The notes: generated from the sequence alone by a model not told the origin. A stretch of DNA of 64,000 bases from Helicobacter canis (GCF_900451095.1 NZ_UGHV01000001.1:868001-932000); one strand, 5' to 3'; numbered from the stretch's first letter, positions 28,944 to 39,800 are shown. Numbers and translations are program-made.

Positions 28944-29651
28944 CTATTGTATCGGCTTTTTCCTCACAACATCATAAAACAGCAGCACACATATTAGCAC
29001 AAGTGCCGGGAGCAAAAACAGCTCTTGCCCAAAGAGCAAAAGACAGCCTAGGCTCACAAACACCCCCATAAAAGGAGCTTTGTAAGATCTAGTGCTTTTG
29101 CACACATCAATAAATAGCACGATAAAAATCGCATTCATCACAAATCCCATACCTTGTGTATTGATCTCTATATATCCGCCTATGATCGCCCCGCTCACAC
29201 AGCCGATGATCCAATAGCTATGGTGCAAAAACGCCACCGCACACATAAACGCCCCTGTATCAATCTCTGCTTGCTTGGCTTTTAGGTGGATTAGGGCGAA
29301 GGTCTCATCAGTAAGCGCAAAGGCTAGATACCACTTTTTCTTAGGATAAGGGGCAAAGAGATTTAAGCACGAAATCGCGTAAAAAATCTGCCTTGCATTG
29401 ATCATAAGCGTGAGTAAAAGCGTATCAAATAGCCCCACGCCATTTGCCAGCAGCCCCACGCAAGCAAACTGCGTAGCCCCCGCATAGATAAATACACTCA
29501 TACCTAAAGCCCACAGCGCACCAAATCCCGCTTGAGCTAGCAGCGCACCAAACACCCCGCCCATAAGCACATAGCCCACAAAAATCGAGAGCGTGTGTGG
29601 CAGGGCTATGCGCAGACTATGAGCAAACGCACCAAATCTACTAGAATCCAC
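28944..29651 (-). CDS. azlC: AzlC-family branched-chain amino acid exporter subunit
   Basis: The 235-residue membrane protein has the AzlC pattern: GYVLMGGVFGALLAQAGFG, MSVFIYAGATQFACVGLL and NARQIFYAISCL. AzlC normally works with the small AzlD; no AzlD-sized membrane ORF lies next to it, so the partner must be elsewhere or is missing. The start codon region overlaps a copy of the dispersed motif (about 29640-29655). Confidence 0.88.
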   Translation of the reverse strand: MDSSRFGAFAHSLRIALPHTLSIFVGYVLMGGVFGALLAQAGFGALWALGMSVFIYAGATQFACVGLLANGVGLFDTLLLTLMINARQIFYAISCLNLFAPYPKKKWYLAFALTDETFALIHLKAKQAEIDTGAFMCAVAFLHHSYWIIGCVSGAIIGGYIEINTQGMGFVMNAIFIVLFIDVCKSTRSYKAPFMGVFVSLGCLLLFGQELFLLPALVLICVLLFYDVVRKKPIQ

Positions 29652-29821
29652 TTTTTACAATCCTTGTGTAACATAGAGCTGCAATCATAGCAGATTCTAT
29701 GCGGATTTTCTGGGCGTGGTGCAGGGGGGTGTTTAAGGTTGGTTTAAATCTACTCCAAAGCTGGTGCTATTCTAGGTAGCAAAATGAAACAGCAATGCCA
29801 AAACTTGAAAAATTTAAGCTG

Positions 29822-29837
29822 TTTTTTTTTTTTTTTT
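29822..29837 (+). repeat. Homopolymer T16 in the chemoreceptor promoter region
   Basis: T16, then G and five more T, immediately before a TACAAT -10-like box (29843-29848). The tract ends 54 bp before the start codon and is a slippage-prone promoter spacer. Confidence 0.75.
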
Positions 29838-29891
29838 GTTTTTACAATAACCGCACTTTACCAATACTTTACAACACTAAAGGGGTGTCCT

Positions 29892-31970
29892 ATGCTGAAA
29901 AACCTAAACCTAGGCACAAGAGTATCACTACTACTTGCTGCTATCATCATCGTATGTATGGCGACTATGACCTTTATCATCATCGGCTCTTCTACCGCTA
30001 TCCAAAAGCGCGAGGCGCAAAAGCTCCTTAGCAATGTCTCCTTGCGTATGAGCAATTTGCTCCTAGCAAGCGTGAATCAAACTTTCGCATTCTTAGATGG
30101 CGTGCATAACTCTATCGAGGCAAATTTGAATGGCGGCACGACCACAGAAGCCGAGCTAGAAAAAGTCATCGAAGATATGCTAGATGCCAACGACAACGCC
30201 AACTTCGGCTACTTGTATCTTAAGCACTTCAAGCCATCCAAATCTGCTAATACCCTGAAAAACGGCGAGTTTATGATCGTGCGAGGTGATAGCGATATTG
30301 ACAACAAAGGCGGAGTATATACAATCCCAGCAAGCGAGCAGATCCTGCAGTCTCAAAGCCTGCAAAAAGCCCTAAAAACACAGGGCAATACAATCGGCGC
30401 ACCGACTTTTGCTGATCTTGATGGCAAGGGGCAGAAGCTGCTCTCTGGGCTTAATATCCCTATCAAAGACAGCCAAGGCAGAATGATAGGGGTCGTGGGG
30501 CTGGTGATAAGTATGGATCGAGTGAATTCGTGGATGCAAAATGGCAATTTGAGCGTGTTTGATGGAGACTATCGCTTCATAATGACAGAAGATGGCGATA
30601 TAGGCGTGCATCCACACCAAGATGCCCTAGGCAAAAATATCATAGAAGTCAATAGCGATGAGCACGCAAAAGCTCTAAAGCAAGTCGCCAAAGCCCACGA
30701 CTCAGGCATTTATGAATACAAAACCATAGACAAAAAAGACGCGCTAGTAGGGCTATCTTCCTTGCAGCTCTACAACACAGGGACATATTGGAGTGCTATG
30801 GTGGTAGCCCCGCTTGATGTGATTATGCAGCCGGTGTATTCTCTGCGTAATTTGATCGTGCTATGCGTGGTGATTTCCCTGCTGATTGTGATTATCTCTG
30901 TGTTTTTCTACATCAAGCAAGCAGTGGTCTCGCGGCTCAAAGTCGTCTCAAATCTGCTAGTGAATTTCTTCAAATACCTAAATCACGAGACAAGCACGCC
31001 GCCTAACCTTGTAACCCCTAAGGCAAATGATGAAATAGGCGGTATGGTGCTAGCTATCAATCAAAACATCGCCAACACCCAAAAAGGCTTAGAGCAAGAT
31101 AAGCAAGCCATAGCCCAGTCTGCCCAAACTGCCAAAGATATAGAATCTGGCAAATTTAGTGCTAGGATCACCGCTATACCGCATAATCCGCAGCTAGTGG
31201 AGCTAAAAAATGTCCTAAATGCTATGCTAGATGTCTTGCAAGGACATATCGGGCGCGATATGAATGAAATCCAGAGGGTGTTTGATAGCTTTGTAAGGCT
31301 TGACTTCACCACAGAGATCGCCCAAGCAAAGGGGCGGGTCGAGCTTGTGACCAATACTTTGGGGCAGGAGATCAAGCAAATGCTAAGCTCATCTGCTAGC
31401 TTTGCCAATAGCCTAAGCGAACGCTCCAAAGAGCTAGCAGAGTCTATGCAGCGGCTCACAGAGTCTAGCGCACAGCAGGCAAGCGCGCTAGGGCAGAGTG
31501 CCACGGCGGTAGAAGAGATCAGCTCCTCTATGCAAAATGTCAGCTCCAAAGCCCAAGAAGTAACCCAGCAGACAGAAGATATCCGCAATATCGTAGGTAT
31601 CATCAAAGATATAGCTGATCAAACCAACCTCCTAGCCCTAAATGCCGCTATCGAAGCCGCACGCGCTGGGGAGCACGGGCGGGGCTTTGCAGTCGTGGCA
31701 GATGAGGTGCGCAAGCTAGCTGAACGCACCACCAAATCCCTAGGCGAGATTGAGGCTAATGTCAATCTGCTTGCCCAAAGTATCGTAGATATGAGTGAGA
31801 GTATCAAAGAGCAGACCGAAGGGCTAGCACAGATCAATGAGTCTATCGCGCAAATTGAAGGCTCCACACAAGAGAATGCCACCATTGCCAACCATACTAA
31901 TGACATCACGCAACAAGTCGGCGACATCGCAGAAGAAATCATCAAAGATGTCAATACGAAGAAATTCTAA
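29892..31970 (+). CDS. Methyl-accepting chemotaxis protein with dCache-type sensor
   Basis: Transmembrane chemoreceptor: first helix at about 10-32 ([20 protein letters not shown]), a periplasmic double-Cache-like domain to about residue 310 ([34 protein letters not shown]), a second helix, a HAMP region and the signalling tip [19 protein letters not shown]. The C-terminal DVNTKKF end resembles other Helicobacter Tlp receptors. Start at 29892 chosen for AAAGGGG 7 nt upstream; an in-frame ATG at 29784 would read through the T tract. The ligand is not deducible, though a nearby amino-acid transporter is noted. Confidence 0.92.
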   Translation: MLKNLNLGTRVSLLLAAIIIVCMATMTFIIIGSSTAIQKREAQKLLSNVSLRMSNLLLASVNQTFAFLDGVHNSIEANLNGGTTTEAELEKVIEDMLDANDNANFGYLYLKHFKPSKSANTLKNGEFMIVRGDSDIDNKGGVYTIPASEQILQSQSLQKALKTQGNTIGAPTFADLDGKGQKLLSGLNIPIKDSQGRMIGVVGLVISMDRVNSWMQNGNLSVFDGDYRFIMTEDGDIGVHPHQDALGKNIIEVNSDEHAKALKQVAKAHDSGIYEYKTIDKKDALVGLSSLQLYNTGTYWSAMVVAPLDVIMQPVYSLRNLIVLCVVISLLIVIISVFFYIKQAVVSRLKVVSNLLVNFFKYLNHETSTPPNLVTPKANDEIGGMVLAINQNIANTQKGLEQDKQAIAQSAQTAKDIESGKFSARITAIPHNPQLVELKNVLNAMLDVLQGHIGRDMNEIQRVFDSFVRLDFTTEIAQAKGRVELVTNTLGQEIKQMLSSSASFANSLSERSKELAESMQRLTESSAQQASALGQSATAVEEISSSMQNVSSKAQEVTQQTEDIRNIVGIIKDIADQTNLLALNAAIEAARAGEHGRGFAVVADEVRKLAERTTKSLGEIEANVNLLAQSIVDMSESIKEQTEGLAQINESIAQIEGSTQENATIANHTNDITQQVGDIAEEIIKDVNTKKF

Positions 31971-32212
31971 GTGCTGGTAATAATGGATCGCCACGCAATC
32001 GCTGTCGCGCTTGCTCGCGATGACGGAGAAAGAGCTGTCATTGCGAGCGGTGTTTGTGTAGGCGTTGTTTTCTCTGTCATTGCGAGCGAAGCGAAGCAAT
32101 CCATAAGCAACAAAACACACTAGAATCCACTTTTTATAGCTTGGCTTAAAGTTGCGCGTGCTAGGATCGCGGCTTTAGTAATCCATAAACGACATTATGA
32201 AAAGGAATATGT
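31971..32212. repeat. GTCATTGCGAG repeat cluster upstream of the autotransporter
   Basis: Three repeat copies: inverted at about 31985-32025, forward half copy at about 32037-32052, and forward at about 32078-32104 with GAAGCGAAGC in the middle. One AGAATCCACTTTT motif follows at about 32122. A weak AAAAGGA precedes the autotransporter ATG. Confidence 0.75.
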
Positions 32213-35200
32213 ATGAAAGTAAAAGTGCTATGTGTCTCGCTGGTGGTGGCGCAGTGGGCTTGGGCGATGAATGTGGATAAAGCTAACTTTTATACGCGCG
32301 ACTACCTAGACTTTGGGCAGAATCTGGGGCAATTTACTCCGGGAGCGAAAAATCTCACAATCATTAGAAAAGATGGCGTAGTAGTTGATCTGCCCGATCT
32401 GCCTTTTCCGGACTTTTCTAAATTTAATGGATCTAATAAGACTTCAGTCGGTGGGGCTTATACGGCTTCAGCAAAGCATATCGTGCATCCAAACAACAGA
32501 CCACAAGTGCTAGACCCAAATATTAGAATCGGCGATTCATCGTATGCTGATAAAAGCATTACAACATACGCAAATGACTCGGCATATACAAGAGTCAATA
32601 AATTTATCGTAGAGGGAGGATATAAAGTTATAAGTTTTAATGAGTTGAAAAAAAATGCAGCAAATTATATGACTCGCTATAAAGATGATGATCGCATTGT
32701 CATTTATAGAAGTGGCGAAGGGATTATGAGTTTCCAGCATTGGGATGGTAGCCCAAATGCTCAAGAGATGGTAAGGACAGGAGTTAGAGCGGGAAATTTA
32801 TTTTATGTCAAGCCAAGCGATATTGGTGGCAATCAACTAGTGGTAAGACCAAATGGCAATCATTATGGACCTATTAAGGGCGTGATTAACTCAGGCGATA
32901 GTGGGAGCCCGATTTTTGTCTTTAATAAAACAACGCAAGAATGGGAGCTTGTAGGGACTACTCACGGCGGGACACCAAGGGGACAAAAAGTCGCAAACAC
33001 TTTTTGGGCTATTACTGATCCTAGTCGGCTTGATAATTTTAAAAAACAATTTGAAATAGCAAGGGTCGCAAATGGTGCGTATGAGAATACAAAAGATAAA
33101 GATAGCGTATATACTGATAGTGGGGCAATAGTTATCAATAGCGAAGTAGATCAAGGCATAGGGGGAATAATCTTAAGGGGGGGGGGTAAAACGCTTAGCA
33201 TTACAGGCGGAGGCTCTTTTAGCGGAGCGGGGATAGATATAGATGAGAGAGATTCTAAAGTGATATGGGATATAGGGGTAAAAGGTGATTTACATAAAAT
33301 CGGCAGGGGCGAGCTAGAAGTTACTAAAGCGACAAATGGCAATCTGCGTATGGGGCAGGGGAGAGTGGTGCTAAAAGCACAAAATAGCTTTAATAGCGTA
33401 TATTTGGGAAATGCAGAGGGCGAGCTCATCTTTGAAGCAGATAATGCGGTAAAGGACTTTAATATCAGCTTTAGCAAAAGTGGAGGCACACTCAATCTCA
33501 ATGGCTTTAATGCCACGATGAGTGGGGTTAAGGCATATAATGCGAGTGCTTTTATCACTAATAAAAATGAAGAAAAGCTCTCCACACTCACGCTCAATAA
33601 TGCTAATAAAACAATGATACACGCCCATATCAGTGGCAATACCGCTATAAAAGCACAGGCTGCTAGCAATGCAAGTGCGAACAATAACGCTGAAAATAGA
33701 GCGATCATCTTTGATGGGGGCTTTGCTATAAAAGAGCTAGGCGGGAGCGGTCAGCATATCGTTTTGCAGGGCAAGCCTGTGCCACACGCGACTTGGAAGG
33801 AAGGCTGCAAAGAACCTGCATTTTTGGGTATTTGTGAAGAGGGGCATTATATCAATAAATACGATAGACCAAAAGCTCAACAAATGGGGCAAGGACACAA
33901 AGTCGTCAATCAAACCGTGTTTTTCAATCAGCCCGATTGGCTGCAAAGAGAGTATCGCGGACATATCAGCCTTGATAGTGGCTCAAAGCTCTTTATCGAA
34001 AAAAATGCCGATGTCAAAGCAAATATCACACTTGATAACTCTACCCTAGAGTTTAATAGCAAAATGCTCTATATCGATAACAACGACAGCAAAAGCCTTA
34101 ATCAAAGCATACAGAATCAAACCCTTGGCAATGGTAACCCAAAAGACACTATCACCTATAAAGGCGATATAATCGCAAAAAATAGCTCAAAGATAGAGTC
34201 CAAAAATGGTATCAAAAGCTTTGAAGCAAGTGTGTATTTGGATAAATCTACCTTTGACGCAAAGCAAGATGATATAAAGCTCCTAGCAGGTGGGCTTACC
34301 TTGCTTAATGGCAGCACCTTTAGCGCAAAGTCCTTAAAGGTAGAGGGCATAGAAAGCTTGATATGGATAGATAAGGATTCTAGCCTAAGCGCAAGTAGCA
34401 TTACTATCACAAATAGCCCCTTTACTGCGCTATACACCGCTAAAGAAGACTTTAGCAAAAGCAATGCTACAACACCTACTGCTAAAAGTGCGGATTCTAG
34501 CTCAACCGCCCAAGCAAATCCCACAATCACTGCTACAAACTCCACACTCTATATCGCCAAAGACTCCAAAATCCCTAGCATAAGCCTACAAAGCAACTCT
34601 AAAGTATGGTTTGAGTATATGAGCGATAGCACGAGCTTAAGCAAGATCAATTTTGCTAGCAATGGCGGTAGTAATACCATAATGGCACAGACTCTCCACC
34701 ACGCACAAGGGCAGAATATGGCGTGGAAAAATGGAAATGGCACAAGCGGTAGCAGTAGCGCGATAGCAAGCCTTAGTATCACAGATATGCTACACCTTAG
34801 CAATGTCGGCGACACAAGCGGCACAAATAACGGCAACGGCAGCACAAGCTCCGCAAACACTAGCGATGACAATCGCTTCCTAGCCCTAGATTTACCAAAC
34901 ACTACCCTACACTTTGCTAGCAATGCGCGTGTGTGGGTGGAGTTTGCCAAGACACACGATGAGCTCTTTACTGATACGACTCTAAACCACGATGGCAGCA
35001 AGCTCTATCCAATGCTAAAGGCTAAAAAGCTAGAGACACAGGGCGATCTTATCGTGGGCTTTGCTGGGCAGACTAGCCGCAGCACGAGACAGGCTGTGGC
35101 TACGCACACAAGCACGGGCATAGACATAAGCTTCACAGATATAAATCAAGTCGATCCTAGCAAAATCCTAGCCGACATCAGCAAAACACTGCCGAGCATA

Positions 35201-36328
35201 AAGGACATAGATTCTAGGCAAAAAATCTTGCTAGATAGCCTGCTGCAAGCACAGAGAGATCATCAGCTTGTGCTTGATGCGGCGTTTAATAAGCATAGCA
35301 TAGCAGCGGCTACGCAGCTGCTACAAGGTATCCAAAAGATTGATAGCAATGCCAAGCAAATCGCCAAAAATGTCAGCCAAGATGCCAATCTAGCCCTAAT
35401 CAACGAGCAGCACAATATCATCACAAACCGCATAAGCACCCTTAGACTTAGTCGCAAAGACGCGCCGCTAAGTCAAGCCATCCGCCTTGCATCGCTTAAA
35501 AGCGATGTGCCAGATAAGTCGCTCACAAGGGCGGCTTTAAGCGAGCCGCTGCGCAATAATGTGTGGGCAAATGCCGGTGGAGGGTATCTCAATGGCGCCG
35601 GTGGTAGCGCAAGTAGCGGCTATCTAGCATACACTAGCACCAATATGGGCTATGATAGGAGCTTTGGCAGTGGGGAGAAAAGCTGGGTAGCAGGGGGGTT
35701 ACTAAGCTTTGGCGCGAGCTTTGGGAGCAATAGCGTATATAGTGAAAATGCGATGAACTATGGGGCTGGGCTATACACTGCGATGAAGCTTTGGGCAAAT
35801 GAGCTGCAGCTTGATATGAGCTATGTCGCAAGCCTAAGCCAAAAATCCGCGCAAAATATAAGCAAGATCGAGTCGCTTAATCATAGCGTGGGGGTCAATG
35901 CTGTGTATAAATACGCCTTTGAAATAGGCAGGAGCAATGCGATAAAGCCGGTGCTAGGGCTAGAGTATGTGGCAAATATGATGGGGGGATATACACTAGA
36001 TCTGCTAAGGGTCAATGACTATACCTACTACGCGCTAAGTGGGCTTGCTGGGCTTGAGTATGCCTATACAAACAAGAGCTTTTTCTTTAGCATTCGTGGG
36101 GCTGGGAAAAAGGCTTTTGCAAGGGCTGGCGATGTGCAAGTGGGGATAGATGGGGCAAATCGCTTTGTCGGCTATGGGCTGCAGAGTGATGAGATGATAT
36201 ATAAGCTTGATTGGACGGGGGACTATAAGGTGGGTGCGCTGACTTTGGGGGCGGCGGCGAATTTGCAGGCGACGATGAGCGGGAGGGTGGGGGTGAGCGG
36301 GCTAGTGAAAATAGAATACAGATTCTAG
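32213..36328 (+). CDS. S6-family serine protease autotransporter (IgA protease/SPATE-like), phase-variable
   Basis: Type Va autotransporter, 1371 residues. Signal peptide about 1-18 (VVAQWAWA). The protease domain aligns with S6 members: TASAKHIV gives His89, NDSAYTRVNKFIVE gives Asp122 and NSGDSGSPIF gives Ser230, with spacings close to those in SPATEs. Then comes a long Asn/Ser-rich beta-helix passenger and a C-terminal 12-strand barrel of about 280 residues ending VKIEYRF with terminal Phe. A G10 tract (33177-33186, residues 322-325) lies in frame just after the protease domain; slippage would remove the barrel. S6 substrates are host proteins; this one's target is unknown. Surface location and secretion are inferred from architecture. 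Confidence 0.88.
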   Translation: MKVKVLCVSLVVAQWAWAMNVDKANFYTRDYLDFGQNLGQFTPGAKNLTIIRKDGVVVDLPDLPFPDFSKFNGSNKTSVGGAYTASAKHIVHPNNRPQVLDPNIRIGDSSYADKSITTYANDSAYTRVNKFIVEGGYKVISFNELKKNAANYMTRYKDDDRIVIYRSGEGIMSFQHWDGSPNAQEMVRTGVRAGNLFYVKPSDIGGNQLVVRPNGNHYGPIKGVINSGDSGSPIFVFNKTTQEWELVGTTHGGTPRGQKVANTFWAITDPSRLDNFKKQFEIARVANGAYENTKDKDSVYTDSGAIVINSEVDQGIGGIILRGGGKTLSITGGGSFSGAGIDIDERDSKVIWDIGVKGDLHKIGRGELEVTKATNGNLRMGQGRVVLKAQNSFNSVYLGNAEGELIFEADNAVKDFNISFSKSGGTLNLNGFNATMSGVKAYNASAFITNKNEEKLSTLTLNNANKTMIHAHISGNTAIKAQAASNASANNNAENRAIIFDGGFAIKELGGSGQHIVLQGKPVPHATWKEGCKEPAFLGICEEGHYINKYDRPKAQQMGQGHKVVNQTVFFNQPDWLQREYRGHISLDSGSKLFIEKNADVKANITLDNSTLEFNSKMLYIDNNDSKSLNQSIQNQTLGNGNPKDTITYKGDIIAKNSSKIESKNGIKSFEASVYLDKSTFDAKQDDIKLLAGGLTLLNGSTFSAKSLKVEGIESLIWIDKDSSLSASSITITNSPFTALYTAKEDFSKSNATTPTAKSADSSSTAQANPTITATNSTLYIAKDSKIPSISLQSNSKVWFEYMSDSTSLSKINFASNGGSNTIMAQTLHHAQGQNMAWKNGNGTSGSSSAIASLSITDMLHLSNVGDTSGTNNGNGSTSSANTSDDNRFLALDLPNTTLHFASNARVWVEFAKTHDELFTDTTLNHDGSKLYPMLKAKKLETQGDLIVGFAGQTSRSTRQAVATHTSTGIDISFTDINQVDPSKILADISKTLPSIKDIDSRQKILLDSLLQAQRDHQLVLDAAFNKHSIAAATQLLQGIQKIDSNAKQIAKNVSQDANLALINEQHNIITNRISTLRLSRKDAPLSQAIRLASLKSDVPDKSLTRAALSEPLRNNVWANAGGGYLNGAGGSASSGYLAYTSTNMGYDRSFGSGEKSWVAGGLLSFGASFGSNSVYSENAMNYGAGLYTAMKLWANELQLDMSYVASLSQKSAQNISKIESLNHSVGVNAVYKYAFEIGRSNAIKPVLGLEYVANMMGGYTLDLLRVNDYTYYALSGLAGLEYAYTNKSFFFSIRGAGKKAFARAGDVQVGIDGANRFVGYGLQSDEMIYKLDWTGDYKVGALTLGAAANLQATMSGRVGVSGLVKIEYRF
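33177..33186 (+). repeat. G10 tract in the autotransporter gene
   Basis: Ten G in frame (AGG GGG GGG GGT). Poly-G tracts of this length are classic phase-variation switches in Campylobacterota. The present length keeps the gene open. Confidence 0.85.
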
Positions 36329-36347
36329 GCGTTAGCGGCTGTTTGGT

Positions 36348-36525
36348 GGATTCGGCTTTGCGCGATAAATCGTGGATTTCTGCGCGCGTGCGGCGGTTAC
36401 ATACGCCAAGTATGCGCCCTTGCACGCGCTTGAAAAACCTCGATTTACTAAAGAAACCTGCTGCGGCTTCACCTTGTTCGCCTTGCACCGCTTCGCTGGT
36501 TTTCTCATCGCAAATCCTAGAATCC
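36348..36525 (+). repeat. Structured element B1
   Basis: Begins GGATTCGGCTTTGCGCGATA and ends TCGCAAATCCTAGAATCC; ends pair through GGATTC/GAATCC. The interior has TAAATCG/CGATTTA (36366-36372, 36441-36447), GCGCGTGC/GCACGCGC (36384-36391, 36422-36429) and an inner stem CATAC/GTATG (36400-36404, 36410-36414) closing on GCCAA, the same loop as family A. Confidence 0.75.
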
Positions 36526-36964
36526 TTTGCTAGCTTTTACATTCTTGCTTTAATCCTAGAATCCACTTTTTTACACTTTTGGCATTTTCCTTAGAATCCA
36601 CCTTTTAATCCTGTCGCCTGCGACTTGTTTAATTTTTCAACCTTTCTGTCATTGCGAGCCGATGAAATCGGCGTGGCAAAGCGTAGCTTCTTTAGTAATC
36701 CATAATCAAAAAGTGGATTCTAGCTTTTACAATTCTTACCAAACTCCTAGAATCCACTTTTTGAAAATAGATTGCCACGACTTCCTTATGGAAATCTCGC
36801 AATGACAGATAAAGACATTTTTGAAAAAGTGGATTCTAGTGTGGATCGCCACACCGCTAACGCGGCTCGCGATGACGGAGAGAGGTGGATCGCCACGCTT
36901 ATTTTACTCGCTCGCGATGACAGCAAAGGGGGTCGCACCCTGCTGGCTTTAAGCAAATTTTAGC

Positions 36965-36970
36965 TACAAT
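36965..36970 (+). promoter_or_regulatory. Predicted -10 box of gyrA
   Basis: TACAAT preceded by a T-rich stretch (AAATTTTAGC), 55 bp before the gyrA ATG at 37026. Confidence 0.5.
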
Positions 36971-37025
36971 CCCTGCCTTATTTGTGCTTACAAACTTAGC
37001 AATACAGGGTAGTGAAGGAGTGTTT

Positions 37026-39512
37026 ATGGAGCATCTTTTAGATGATCAAAGTGTCGTTGATGTGCATATTGATGATTCGATTAAAGAGAGTTATTTAAAT
37101 TATTCTATGAGCGTGATTGTGGGGCGTGCGCTCCCAGATGCCAAAGATGGCTTAAAGCCCGTGCATAGAAGGATTTTGTATGCGATGGACGATCTAGGGG
37201 CAAACTCTCGCGCCAAGCATAAAAAAAGCGCGCGTATCGTGGGCGATGTCATAGGGAAATACCACCCCCACGGCGATACTGCAGTCTATGACGCGCTTGT
37301 GCGTATGGCACAGGACTTTTCTATGCGCTTGCCACTTGTCGATGGGCACGGGAATTTTGGCTCAATCGATGGCGATAATGCCGCGGCTATGCGCTATACA
37401 GGTGCGCGTATGGCAGCTGCGAGTGAAGAGATTTTGCGCGATATTGATAAGGACACGGTGGAGTTTGTCGCAAACTATGATGATAGTCTAAAAGAGCCAG
37501 ATGTCCTGCCTAGCAGGATCCCAAATCTCCTTGTCAATGGCTCAAGCGGGATTGCTGTGGGTATGGCGACAAGTATCCCGCCGCATAGGCTTGATGAGAT
37601 CATTGACGCGCTTGTGTATGTGATCGATAGCCCAGAAGCATCACTAGAAGAGCTGCTTTCCTTTGTGCAGGGACCAGATTTCCCCACAGGTGGGATCATC
37701 TATGGTAAGCAAGGCATAATCGATGCCTACCGCACAGGGCGAGGCAGGATCCGCGTGCGCGCCAAAACCCATATAGAAAAAACCAAGACCAAAGACATCA
37801 TCATCATCGATGAAATCCCCTACCAAGTCAATAAAGCAAAGCTTGTAGAGCAAATCAGCGAGCTAGCGCGTGATAAGGTCATCGAAGGGATCGCTGAAGT
37901 GCGTGATGAGAGCGATAAAGAGGGTATGCGCGTGGTGATAGAGCTTAAAAGAGATGCGATGAGTGAGATTGTGCTAAATAATCTCTACAAATCCACGACA
38001 ATGGAGACTACCTTTGGGATTATCCTGCTTGCGATTAACAACAAAGAGCCAAAGATTTTCACACTTTTAGAGCTATTAAATATTTTCATCTCTCATCGTA
38101 AAACAATCGTGATCCGCCGCACGATTTTTGAGCTAGAAAAGGCTAAGGCTAGGGCGCATATCCTAGAGGGGCTAAAAATCGCGCTGGATCATATCGATGA
38201 AGTTATAGCACTTATCAAAGCAAGTGCCAATACCGAAGAAGCCCACGATGGACTTATGAAGACATTTGGGCTAAGTAGCTTGCAGGCTAAGGCGATTTTA
38301 GAAATGCGCTTGCAGCGGCTCACAGGGCTAGAGCGCGATAAAATCGAGCAAGAATACGCCGAGCTACTCGCGCAAATCGAGTATCTAAATAGCATTCTAA
38401 AAAGCGAAGAGAAGCTAAAAGAGATTATCAAAGAGGAGTTACTAGAGGTGAAAGAGAAGTTTTCTAGCCCCCGCCTTACGCAGATTGAAGAAGACTATGA
38501 TGCTATCGATATAGAAGATCTTATCCCCAATGAGCCGGTGGTTGTAACGATGAGCCACCGCGGCTATGTCAAGCGCGTGCTGCTAAAAACTTATGAGAAG
38601 CAGCACCGCGGAGGCAAGGGCAAGATTAGCGGCAATACGCACGAAGATGACTTTATAGAATCCTTTTTCATCGCTAATACGCACGATACGATACTATTTA
38701 TCACCAATAAAGGGCAGCTTTACTGGCTCAAAGTCTATAAAATCCCAGAAGCTGGGCGCACGGCGATTGGCAAAGCAGTGGTCAATCTCATCAATATCCA
38801 GCCTGATGAAAAGATTATGGCGACTATCACGACCAAAGATTTTAATAGCGATAAATCGCTTGTGTTTTTCACCAAAAACGGCATTGTCAAGCGCACAAAT
38901 CTAAGCGAGTATAGCAATATCCGCTCTGTGGGCGTGCGTGCGATCAATCTTGATGAAAACGATGAGCTTGTGAGCGCGAATATTGTGGATTCTAGTGTCA
39001 AAGAGCTCTTCATCGCCACGCATAAGGGTATGTGTATCCGCTTTAGTATCAATGATATACGCGAGATTGGCAGAGTGGCTAGGGGTGTTACAGGGATACG
39101 CTTTAAAGAAAAGGGCGATTGCGTGATCGCTGCTACCACCATAAGCAGCGATAATGACAAGCTGCTAACCGTGAGTGAGCAAGGTATCGGCAAGCAGACC
39201 CTAGCGGGAGAATACCGCTTGCAGTCGCGCGGAGGCAAGGGTGTGATTGTGATGAAGCTTACTAGTAAAACAGGCGATCTTGTGAGCATTGTCAATGTCA
39301 ATGATGAAAATATGGATCTAATGGTGCTAACCACCAAGGGCAAGATGATACGAGTCGATACAAACGCGATCCGCGAAGCAGGGCGCAACACAAGCGGTGT
39401 GAAAATCGTTAATGTCGGCAGCGAGAAAGTCGCCTTTGCGGTAACTTGCCCCAAAGAAGAAAGAGAAGAGACAAGCGAAGATGAAGCAAGCGCAAGTAAT
39501 GAAGCAGAGTAA
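37026..39512 (+). CDS. gyrA: DNA gyrase subunit A
   Basis: Type IIA topoisomerase breakage-reunion subunit. Early residues [20 protein letters not shown], the quinolone-determining region [20 protein letters not shown] with the catalytic Tyr in ARYTG-like RYTGARMA, and C-terminal beta-pinwheel blades with a GyrA box (QHRGGKGK) are present. Start at 37026 is fixed by AAGGAG at 37015-37020; an upstream in-frame GTG at 36984 lacks support. It is 828 residues. In the QRDR the codons read GDTAVYD, with Thr at the Ser83-equivalent position, the usual wild-type state in Campylobacterota. Confidence 0.97.
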   Translation: MEHLLDDQSVVDVHIDDSIKESYLNYSMSVIVGRALPDAKDGLKPVHRRILYAMDDLGANSRAKHKKSARIVGDVIGKYHPHGDTAVYDALVRMAQDFSMRLPLVDGHGNFGSIDGDNAAAMRYTGARMAAASEEILRDIDKDTVEFVANYDDSLKEPDVLPSRIPNLLVNGSSGIAVGMATSIPPHRLDEIIDALVYVIDSPEASLEELLSFVQGPDFPTGGIIYGKQGIIDAYRTGRGRIRVRAKTHIEKTKTKDIIIIDEIPYQVNKAKLVEQISELARDKVIEGIAEVRDESDKEGMRVVIELKRDAMSEIVLNNLYKSTTMETTFGIILLAINNKEPKIFTLLELLNIFISHRKTIVIRRTIFELEKAKARAHILEGLKIALDHIDEVIALIKASANTEEAHDGLMKTFGLSSLQAKAILEMRLQRLTGLERDKIEQEYAELLAQIEYLNSILKSEEKLKEIIKEELLEVKEKFSSPRLTQIEEDYDAIDIEDLIPNEPVVVTMSHRGYVKRVLLKTYEKQHRGGKGKISGNTHEDDFIESFFIANTHDTILFITNKGQLYWLKVYKIPEAGRTAIGKAVVNLINIQPDEKIMATITTKDFNSDKSLVFFTKNGIVKRTNLSEYSNIRSVGVRAINLDENDELVSANIVDSSVKELFIATHKGMCIRFSINDIREIGRVARGVTGIRFKEKGDCVIAATTISSDNDKLLTVSEQGIGKQTLAGEYRLQSRGGKGVIVMKLTSKTGDLVSIVNVNDENMDLMVLTTKGKMIRVDTNAIREAGRNTSGVKIVNVGSEKVAFAVTCPKEEREETSEDEASASNEAE

Positions 39513-39515
39513 AAC

Positions 39516-39529
39516 GGGGGGGGGGGGGG
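39516..39529 (+). repeat. G14 tract after gyrA
   Basis: Fourteen G residues, 4 nt after the gyrA stop. It lies outside any coding sequence, so any variability would affect only the transcript 3' end. Confidence 0.85.
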
Positions 39530-39537
39530 AATCTAAA

Positions 39538-39662
39538 GGATTCGGCTTCGGGTAATCATTGCACTGATTTCACAAATTTTGAGAGAACCGCAGACCTCAA
39601 GTCTAGCTCTCTCTCAAAATTTGTGAAAAACAGCACAAGCAATACCGCGATTCCTAGAATCC
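39538..39662 (+). repeat. Structured element A5 (divergent)
   Basis: Ends GGATTCGGCTTCGGG and CCTAGAATCC match family B, while the core matches family A: a perfect 19-bp outer stem (39568-39586 with 39610-39628), an inner stem AGAC/GTCT and a CTCAA loop. It links the two families. Confidence 0.8.
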
Positions 39663-39800
39663 TAGAACAAAAGCAGCAATTAGAATCCAAAAGCGTTGAT
39701 AAAAAACAAACACAACCCCTAGTAAACCCAACCGCGAGCAAGCTTAAACTAGAATCCACTTTTGAGCAAAACAGCCATTCTGCACACAACGCTCATTTAT

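Larger units (their letters stand above)
36329..37025. other. Repeat-rich intergenic region before gyrA
   Basis: No convincing gene. Contains element B1 (36348-36525), GTCATTGCGAG repeats at about 36649-36704, 36771-36806 (inverted), 36843-36878 (inverted) and 36885-36922 (inverted), copies of the AAAAGTGGATTCTAG motif (near 36562, 36592, 36710, 36750 and 36827), and the gyrA promoter. Confidence 0.85.
39513..39800. other. Region between gyrA and the OpgB-like gene
   Basis: Contains a G14 run immediately after gyrA and element A5, then about 135 bp without recognisable coding features. A long frame entering from a GTG at 39623 is unlikely to be translated here because that codon lies within the A5 stem. 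Confidence 0.7.

Noticed and set aside
29784-29891. Upstream ATG extending the chemoreceptor through the T16 tract
   Set aside because: A poly-Phe leader is implausible, and ATG at 29892 has a strong Shine-Dalgarno and a normal transmembrane start.
33151-33708. Long antisense open frame opposite the autotransporter
   Set aside because: It is the hydrophobic complement of a Ser/Asn-rich coding sequence, without a ribosome site or family likeness.
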